DNA of 7,789 bases from an uncultured Collinsella sp. (lineage in GTDB: Bacteria > Actinomycetota > Coriobacteriia > Coriobacteriales > Coriobacteriaceae), in assembly GCA_900553415.1 (NCBI GenBank), contig USDH01000069.1, forward strand, positions 1 to 7,789. The letters run 5' to 3'. Below are positions 3,648 to 7,789 of this stretch, in pieces. The position numbers were made by a program, and so were the translations under genes. The first letter of the stretch is position 1, and each line of letters begins with the position of its first letter. Below the pieces are notes generated by a model. The model did no database searches, was not told the DNA's origin, and was given only the letters and a program-made list of their open reading frames with translations.

Positions 3648-3732
3648 ATGACCCCACAAACGAGACACGGTTTTCTGTCCGCACGAGGTTTTAAAGTTTT
3701 AGCTGGAACAATCCGGCAGATTGGAGCACAGA

Positions 3733-3756
3733 ACATGAGGTCAGAACGCCTCATGT
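3733..3756 (+). promoter_or_regulatory. Hairpin in the leader of the phosphoesterase operon
   Basis: ACATGAGG (3733-3740) and CCTCATGT (3749-3756) make a perfect 8-bp stem with an 8-base loop, about 65 bases before the first start codon. There is no T run after it, so it is not a plain attenuator. It could be an operator dyad or an RNA element. The frame 3588-3803 around it has no ribosome site and is not called as a gene. Confidence 0.45.
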
Positions 3757-3821
3757 CGCTCAAAATACGTCTCCTCAACTGCGCAAAGGAGAACGGTTTT
3801 TAGCGACAAGGAGACAATGGA

Positions 3822-4460
3822 ATGATCTGGTTTACCAGCGACACCCACTTCGGGCATGAGAACGTGCTGAAGTTCACCGACCGCCCGTGGGAGACGATTT
3901 GGCAGATGAACGACGCCATCGTCGACAGCATCAACGGTAGGGTCGCCATGGACGACGAGCTCTACATCCTGGGGGATTTCTCATTCAAGATGACCGCCCA
4001 GGACGCCTACGGGCTGCGCAAGCGGATCGCCTGCAGGCGCATCCACCTCGTCCCGGGAAACCACGACAAGGACTGGACCCAGCCGGCGGTCGCTGGCGCC
4101 TTCACCGTGGAGCCGCCGATCTGCGTGCTCAGGATCGACGGGCAGAAGATCGTCCTGAGCCATTACCCCATGGCCGACTGGCAGGGCATGAGCCATGGAT
4201 CGTGGCACCTCCACGGGCACATCCACAGCAGCGGCGGCGCGTACAACGAGTTCAACCGCAAGCAGGGCCTTCTGCGCTACGACGTCGGTTGCGATGCCAA
4301 TGGGCACGCCCCGGTGAGCCTCGACGGGCTGAGGGAATGGTTCGCGGGAGTCGACGAGCCGTGCGGCCGGGTGAAATGGCCCTGGTGGGTCAACGAGACC
4401 GGCGACAGGCAGGTCGAGCGCGAGCTGGCGGCGTACAAGCGGAAAGAGGTGATCCGATGA
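3822..4460 (+). CDS. Calcineurin-like metallophosphoesterase, first of three
   Basis: 212 aa, cytoplasmic (no signal peptide). All five metal-binding blocks of the calcineurin-like phosphoesterase fold are present: D7-x-H9 in SDTHFGH, D52 in LGDFSF, N80-H81 in PGNHDK, H114 in LSHYPM and H133/H135 in HGHIHS. The opening IWFTSDTHFGHENVLKF is typical of the small stand-alone family often annotated as phosphoesterase or phosphohydrolase (COG4186-like). Such enzymes hydrolyse phosphomono- or diesters with a two-metal centre; the natural substrate is not predictable here. The ATG has AAGGAGA (3808-3814) seven bases upstream. A decoy ATG at 3817 gives ATG-GAA-TGA overlapping the true start. The stop overlaps the start of the next phosphoesterase by ATGA, indicating coupled translation. 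Confidence 0.92.
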   Translation: MIWFTSDTHFGHENVLKFTDRPWETIWQMNDAIVDSINGRVAMDDELYILGDFSFKMTAQDAYGLRKRIACRRIHLVPGNHDKDWTQPAVAGAFTVEPPICVLRIDGQKIVLSHYPMADWQGMSHGSWHLHGHIHSSGGAYNEFNRKQGLLRYDVGCDANGHAPVSLDGLREWFAGVDEPCGRVKWPWWVNETGDRQVERELAAYKRKEVIR

Positions 4461-5182
4461 CGGTCTATGTGACAGGCGACATCCACGGTGGGCTTGACAT
4501 GCAAAAGCTTCGCGACTGGGAGCTTGGGGATGGCCTGACGAGCGACGACTACCTCATCGTCGCGGGGGACTTTGGCTTTCCGTGGGATTTCTCCGCCGAG
4601 GAGTGTGCTGACATCGCGTGGCTGGAGTCGCGCCCCCACACGGTACTGTTCGTCGACGGCAACCACGAGCGCTTCGACCACTGGGAGGAGCGTCCCATGG
4701 AGCCGTGGCACGGCGGGCTGACGCAACGCCTGTCGGATACCTCGTCCATCCGCCGCCTCATGCGCGGGGAAGTCTTTGAGCTCGACGGTTCGACAATCTT
4801 CACCATGGGCGGTGCCACGAGCGTGGACAGGGAATACCGCGTGCCGTATTCCAGCTGGTGGCCTCAGGAGCTCCCGGACGAGCGCGATTTCGATACCGCG
4901 CGGGCAAGGCTCGACGAGGTCGGCTGGAAGGTCGACTGCGTCATCACCCATACCTGCGCCACGCGCATGCTCTCGCCGACGCTCTTCCCGGACCCAGGCT
5001 GGGAACGCCCTGATGTGGACCGGTTGACCGGATTCCTCGACGAGCTCGAGGACCGCCTGGACTACAAGCGCTGGTATTACGGACATTTTCACCGAGACGG
5101 CAACCCGGACGAACGGCACACGGTGCTGTATGACCGAATCGTGAGGCTCGGGGACAAACTCCTGCCGTGGGGCGCGTACTGA
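4457..5182 (+). CDS. Calcineurin-like metallophosphoesterase, second of three
   Basis: 241 aa from ATG 4457, chosen because AGAGG (4445-4449) lies seven bases before it and the protein then begins directly with the first motif. The frame is open further upstream to 4202 but that part is only the out-of-frame shadow of the preceding gene. Motifs: D8-x-H10 in TGDIHG, D38 in AGDFGF, N69-H70 in DGNHER, H165 in ITHTC and H210/H212 in YGHFHRD. All are intact, so the enzyme should be active. A GGATSVDREYR segment (118-128) and SSWWPQELP (132-140) mark a subfamily different from the first gene and shared with the third. Its start codon overlaps the previous stop by 4 bases and its stop overlaps the next start by 1 base, so the three are one operon. 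Substrate unknown. Confidence 0.92.
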   Translation: MTVYVTGDIHGGLDMQKLRDWELGDGLTSDDYLIVAGDFGFPWDFSAEECADIAWLESRPHTVLFVDGNHERFDHWEERPMEPWHGGLTQRLSDTSSIRRLMRGEVFELDGSTIFTMGGATSVDREYRVPYSSWWPQELPDERDFDTARARLDEVGWKVDCVITHTCATRMLSPTLFPDPGWERPDVDRLTGFLDELEDRLDYKRWYYGHFHRDGNPDERHTVLYDRIVRLGDKLLPWGAY

Positions 5183-5920
5183 TGACGGTCTATGTGACAG
5201 GCGATGTCCACGGCAGGGCCGAGTACGGGTCCAGCCGGTTTGCCTTCAAATCTTGGCCGCTGGGGCGTACGCTGACGCACGATGACGCGGTGATCGTGGC
5301 CGGCGACTTCGGCTTTGTCTGGGACGGCTCGAATGCTGAGAGGTATTGGCTCGACTGGTTCGAGTCGAAGCCCTGGACCACGTGTTTCGTAGACGGCAAC
5401 CATGAGAACCACCACGCCCTGGCAGAACTGCCGGTGCGGGAGTGGAGCGGCGGTCTCGTCCATGAGGTACGACCGCACGTGCTGCACCTCATGCGCGGAG
5501 GGGTATTCGACATCGCGGGAACCACGGTCCTTGCCATGGGCGGCGCCGCGAGCCATGACAGGCAGTATCGCAGGGAGGGGAGGAGCTGGTGGCCCGAGGA
5601 GATGCCGAGCGAGGAAGAGACGGAGCACTGCCGCTCCTCGCTCGACCGCGTGGGCTGGAAGGTCGACTACGTTGTGACTCACGAGGCCCCTGCCGCCCTG
5701 GCGGAGAAGCTGTGTCGCGAGCGCGGGCGCAAGTATCGGGGCGACCGACTTCAGCGATTCCTTGCCGAGCTCGACGGTCAGCTCGGCCAGCGGCGCCTGG
5801 TTCTTCGGCCACTACCACGGCGACGAGTGGCGTGACGCCAGGCATCGCCTTATCTACCGAGACATCGTGCCGGTCGAAGATGCTGCGCCCGCTTCTAGAA
5901 ACCTTCTAGAAGCGCTCTAG
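5182..5920 (+). pseudogene. Third metallophosphoesterase, frameshifted before its last motif
   Basis: A tandem paralogue of the preceding gene: both begin ATGACGGTCTATGTGACAGG and share D8-x-H10 (TGDVHG), D42 (AGDFGF), N73-H74 (DGNHEN), the GGAASHDRQYR and RSWWPEEMP segments and VVTHEAP. The start codon overlaps the previous stop (TGATG at 5180-5184). In the starting frame the protein ends at 5835 with a meaningless basic tail (RRLVLRPLPRRRVA). One base shift at about 5796-5797, in GGCGCCTGG, restores WFFGHYHGDEWRDARHRLIY, which aligns with WYYGHFH of the second gene, and the frame then runs to a TAG at 5918. An extra C there would explain it. The intact protein would be about 245 aa. As read, the GHYH metal ligands are lost. 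Real mutation, sequencing error or slippage cannot be told apart from one sequence. Confidence 0.85.
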
Positions 5921-5933
5921 AAGGTTTCTAGAA
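5893..5933. repeat. Perfect 41-bp inverted repeat of four TTCTAGAA cores at 11-bp period
   Basis: 18-base arms (5893-5910 and 5916-5933) are exact reverse complements around AGCGC. Each arm contains two TTCTAGAA-type palindromes; cores start at 5893, 5904, 5915 (CTCTAGAA) and 5926, every 11 bases. The repaired reading frame of the third phosphoesterase ends inside it, and the convergent lipoprotein gene stops 18 bases beyond. It may be a bidirectional transcription barrier through its hairpin, but neither side has a T run. Helical phasing of palindromic cores also suits cooperative protein binding. Confidence 0.75.
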
Positions 5934-5950
5934 ATTAGACGCCATATGGA

Positions 5951-6460
5951 CTATTCCAATTCAAAAGTCTGGTCGAGGGAGTTCGACCCGGCACCCATCC
6001 CGTCGACTTTCACTTCGATGGGAGACATGTCGTTGAGATCAAAAATCGACACACCGTCGCATTCGCCTCCCGGCGCAAACCCTTGCGAAGAGAAGTGGTC
6101 TTCCTGCAAATCGGCGGCAAACCCGCGAGATAGCATCTGCTTATTTTGATAAGCCGTGATGTAGCTACCAACAGCGCATGAATCTGCCGATCGGTTGTTA
6201 ATGGCGTGCCAGCGAACAACGGCAACCTTCCCGCCATCGCCAGCCGAGGAATCATGCACCTCGACGCCGGTGACTGAATACTCCATCTTGCCGTAAACCC
6301 CGTCTTCCTGCGCGTTATCAGAATCGGCGACCTGAACTGCCGTCTGGCGATCGTCTGCCTGGCTGCACCCAGAGGTCATAACTAGGGCGGCTGCCAGAAC
6401 ACCCGCAGCCCCAAAGTTCCGAGCTAGGTTGATTGCCTTTTTAACAGAGAGATGTTCCAT
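5951..6460 (-). CDS. Secreted lipoprotein, DUF5067-like
   Basis: 169 aa. Positively charged start (VKK), hydrophobic stretch GAAGVLAAALVM (17-28) and a lipobox-like TSGC with Cys32, so it should be lipid-anchored on the outer face of the membrane. The -3 residue is Thr rather than the usual Leu, so the site is slightly unusual. The mature part starts acidic (SQADDRQTAVQVADSDNAQE) and then has a beta-rich domain from about residue 55 (YGKMEYSVTGVEVHD ... VAVVRWHAINNRS ... GGECDGVSIFDLND ... IEVKV). That layout resembles the DUF5067 domain found in lipoproteins of Gram-positive gut bacteria; the assignment is from memory and tentative. GGAG (6467-6470) lies 6 bases before the ATG. Last gene of a three-gene minus-strand operon, 34 bases after the gene at 6495-6704. 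Function unknown. Confidence 0.85.
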   Translation of the reverse strand: MEHLSVKKAINLARNFGAAGVLAAALVMTSGCSQADDRQTAVQVADSDNAQEDGVYGKMEYSVTGVEVHDSSAGDGGKVAVVRWHAINNRSADSCAVGSYITAYQNKQMLSRGFAADLQEDHFSSQGFAPGGECDGVSIFDLNDMSPIEVKVDGMGAGSNSLDQTFELE

Positions 6461-6494
6461 CGACTACTCCAAACTTAATTGTTTTTGAATGCCA

Positions 6495-6704
6495 TCAGCC
6501 AAACAGCCAAGCCCCAATGAGCATGACCACTGAAACTGCTGCAAGCGAAGCCCAGACGGCATTTTGACGGGTGATGACACCGCTGATGGTGAGCGCATTT
6601 GCGCCGGCACCATCAATGACAGTCCAGACGAGTGCCGTGACCAAAAAGACGACTAGCCCTGCCGTTATCAACTCACGGCGAGACGGCCTTAGCTTGTCGG
6701 ACAT
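6495..6704 (-). CDS. 69-aa protein with two membrane segments
   Basis: After a basic cytoplasmic start (MSDKLRPSRREL) come two hydrophobic segments, about residues 12-32 (ITAGLVVFLVTALVWTVIDG) and 48-68 (NAVWASLAAVSVVMLIGAWL... end), joined by a short loop GANALTISGVITRQ. The positive-inside rule puts the N terminus in the cytoplasm. No family is recognised. The start lies 2 bases from the stop of the upstream RHH/coiled-coil gene, with a GAGGGG ribosome site inside that gene, so the two are translationally linked. It could be a membrane partner for the lipoprotein that follows, but nothing in the sequence proves this. Confidence 0.8.
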   Translation of the reverse strand: MSDKLRPSRRELITAGLVVFLVTALVWTVIDGAGANALTISGVITRQNAVWASLAAVSVVMLIGAWLFG

Positions 6705-6706
6705 AT

Positions 6707-7399
6707 CTACTCGCCCCTCGCCTGGGTCATGACCTCGACCTTGGCCTCGGCCACGGCCGCCCGCTGCTCGGAGGCGGCGAGGCGGTCCTTGAGGGCGGCG
6801 ACCTCGGCCATCAGGTCACGCTGGGCGAGGAGGGAGACGTTGAGATCGGCCTGAGCCTTGGCCGCGGCGTCGACCGCGCCCCTCATGCTTTCAATTCGAT
6901 CGTCTTTTGCGGCTGATTCTGCCAAGAGCTGATTGTTCTCGGAATCGAGCTTCTTGAGCTGCGAGAGGTAATCGGCGACGGTGGCGTGGAGCTCATCGTT
7001 CTCAATCTCCAAGCTCGCAGTATCCAGCTCGAATTTCTCTTTGATGGCGGCGACCCGCTCGACGCAATTAGATTTGATGCTCTGAATCTGTTCCATTGCA
7101 CTTTTCTTGGCAGCGTCGGCGTCCTCGCGGGCAGCACGAGCCTCCATCGCGGCAGCTTCGGCAGCGCCCACGATGATGCGCTTGACCCGCTCGACCGCCT
7201 CATCGAGGACGGCCGATGCGTCGAGCGCAGCCTTCACGCCGGGAGTGGCGTTAGGGTGGTAGCCATCGACCAAGCGGGCGACGGTATCGGCCTGCGAGAG
7301 ACCAAGGCTCGTGCTGATGTCCTTTATGGCGTCACGGGTCTCCGATGAGACATTCAGACTGGTCATTTTCTTTTCGGACTGGACTTGGTTTTCGGCCAT
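6707..7399 (-). CDS. RHH plus long coiled-coil protein (KfrA-like architecture)
   Basis: 230 aa from ATG at 7399, chosen because GGAG (7409-7412) lies 9 bases before it; a TTG 15 bases upstream has no ribosome site. Residues 12-48 (MTSLNVSSETRDAIKDISTS, then LGLSQADTVARLVDGY) look like a ribbon-helix-helix or related small DNA-binding unit. Residues about 60-230 are an almost unbroken Ala/Glu/Lys/Leu coiled coil with few glycines or prolines. A small N-terminal DNA-binding domain with a long C-terminal coiled coil is the plan of KfrA-type plasmid proteins, which assist segregation and autoregulate, although KfrA uses a different DNA-binding fold. It heads the operon with the two-TM protein and lipoprotein, so it may be their regulator. 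A structural link between plasmid DNA and the membrane is possible but speculative. Confidence 0.8.
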   Translation of the reverse strand: MAENQVQSEKKMTSLNVSSETRDAIKDISTSLGLSQADTVARLVDGYHPNATPGVKAALDASAVLDEAVERVKRIIVGAAEAAAMEARAAREDADAAKKSAMEQIQSIKSNCVERVAAIKEKFELDTASLEIENDELHATVADYLSQLKKLDSENNQLLAESAAKDDRIESMRGAVDAAAKAQADLNVSLLAQRDLMAEVAALKDRLAASEQRAAVAEAKVEVMTQARGE

Positions 7400-7587
7400 G
7401 ATGCGGCACTCCAATCAACAACGGGCATGGCTCCGCCACGCCGTACGGCTGGGAACAAATACGCGGCCGCTGTTGAGTTGTGTTCGTCCTGCGATCGGTG
7501 AGTTCTAAAAAGGCGTCTCAAGTCATGCGTTCACGCAGGGTTTCAGTTGGAGAAACACCGCACTCTTATATAGTAGCGCACTCGGAT
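7400..7587. promoter_or_regulatory. Upstream region of the RHH/coiled-coil operon
   Basis: 188 bases without a supported gene between the recombinase stop and the operon start. It holds a GTTTC/GAAAC hairpin (7540-7544 with 7552-7556) and a direct repeat CGCACTC (7559-7565 and 7577-7583) flanking TTATATAGTA. The minus-strand promoter of the operon should lie here, but no confident -35/-10 pair could be chosen. The paired CGCACTC motifs around an AT-rich centre right behind a recombinase gene could also be part of a recombination or operator site. Confidence 0.35.
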
Positions 7588-7789
7588 TTATCTTCTGACG
7601 CCCACTAACCCGCGCTCGCGGAGCACGCGGTACAGGGTCGATTTCGAGATACCTGTTGCGGCGCAGATGTCGGGAATTGGCGTCTCACGGGCGAGGTAGA
7701 GCTTCACGGCAGCGTCGGCCTTGACGTCCGCGATGCGCGGGCGGCCCCCGACGTTGCCACCGCGGCTCCGTTTGACGGCGATACCCTCG
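7588..7789 (-). CDS. C-terminal helix-turn-helix of a serine recombinase (resolvase/invertase type, partial)
   Basis: The minus-strand frame is open at the window edge and ends at TAA 7588-7590, giving the last 66 residues. They begin EGIAVKRSRGGNVGGRPRIA, the basic linker with GGRP that enters the minor groove in Hin, gamma-delta and related enzymes. They continue with AVKLYLARETPIPDICAATG and ISKSTLYRVLRERGL, a classical helix-turn-helix (HTH_7 type). The catalytic N-terminal domain with its active serine is outside the window, so activity cannot be judged. Such enzymes resolve plasmid multimers, resolve Tn3-type cointegrates or invert DNA segments. Which applies here depends on the sites, of which none is certain. 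Confidence 0.88.
   Translation of the reverse strand, partial: EGIAVKRSRGGNVGGRPRIADVKADAAVKLYLARETPIPDICAATGISKSTLYRVLRERGLVGVRR

Noticed and set aside
3588..3803. 71-codon frame before the phosphoesterase operon
   Set aside because: The TTG lies inside the repeat cluster and upstream of the likely -10. The internal ATG at 3648 abuts the -10 and has no ribosome site. Better read as leader.
4277..5119. Long minus-strand frame of 280 codons opposite the phosphoesterases
   Set aside because: It is the shadow of GC-rich genes with strong third-position bias; the plus strand carries full catalytic motifs and start signals.
5893..5933. Standard intrinsic terminator
   Set aside because: The stem is perfect, but no T run follows on either strand and the 11-bp periodicity needs another explanation.

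Overview
The window looks like part of a plasmid (or plasmid-derived element) of a moderately high-GC Gram-positive bacterium. Most likely this is an actinomycete of the Coriobacteriia type, but that assignment is an inference from codon use, GC-rich coding sequence with AT-rich control regions, clear GGAGG-type ribosome sites and the protein types; no rRNA or taxonomic marker is present. The plasmid reading rests on a large palindromic iteron array beside a winged-helix gene, several small ribbon-helix-helix (RHH) proteins, toxin/antitoxin-like small genes and a serine recombinase tail.

Layout. 1-304: 3' end of an RHH gene with a near-perfect intrinsic terminator. 305-780: no convincing gene; a cluster of interlocking inverted repeats, then a purine-rich degenerate repeat block. 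849-1392: candidate replication/partition locus with 17 exact copies (plus one near-copy) of the 9-mer AACCCATAG, mostly in inverted pairs with an invariant 5-bp spacer. 1399-1998 (-): winged-helix DNA-binding protein, the best candidate for the protein acting on the array. 2098-2182: candidate small RNA with terminator. 2187-2339 (-): 50-aa CopG-like RHH protein with a perfect Shine-Dalgarno. 2340-2939: divergent control region, a hairpin-rich block and a cluster of CTAATAG repeats.

2940-3490: the most interesting part. An 82-aa protein with a RelB/DinJ-like antitoxin tail is followed by a 41-aa hydrophobic peptide with a lysine-rich tail. That peptide gene is bracketed by a long-range inverted repeat and faces a convergent antisense transcription unit with its own promoter and terminator. 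The arrangement fits a type I toxin-antitoxin module. A second CTAATAG cluster (3552-3637) follows, next to the promoter of a three-gene metallophosphoesterase operon (3822-5920). Genes two and three of that operon are tandem paralogues, and the third is frameshifted just before its last metal-binding motif.

A perfect 41-bp inverted repeat made of four TTCTAGAA cores at 11-bp period (5893-5933) separates this operon from a convergent minus-strand operon: RHH/coiled-coil protein, two-TM mini-protein, lipoprotein (7399 to 5951). The window ends in the C-terminal helix-turn-helix of a resolvase/invertase-type serine recombinase on the minus strand (7588-7789).

How it may work together (inference): the iteron array, winged-helix protein and RHH proteins would handle replication, copy control and segregation; the toxin-like module would stabilise the element; the recombinase would resolve multimers or mobilise it. 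The phosphoesterase and lipoprotein operons are cargo of unknown purpose.
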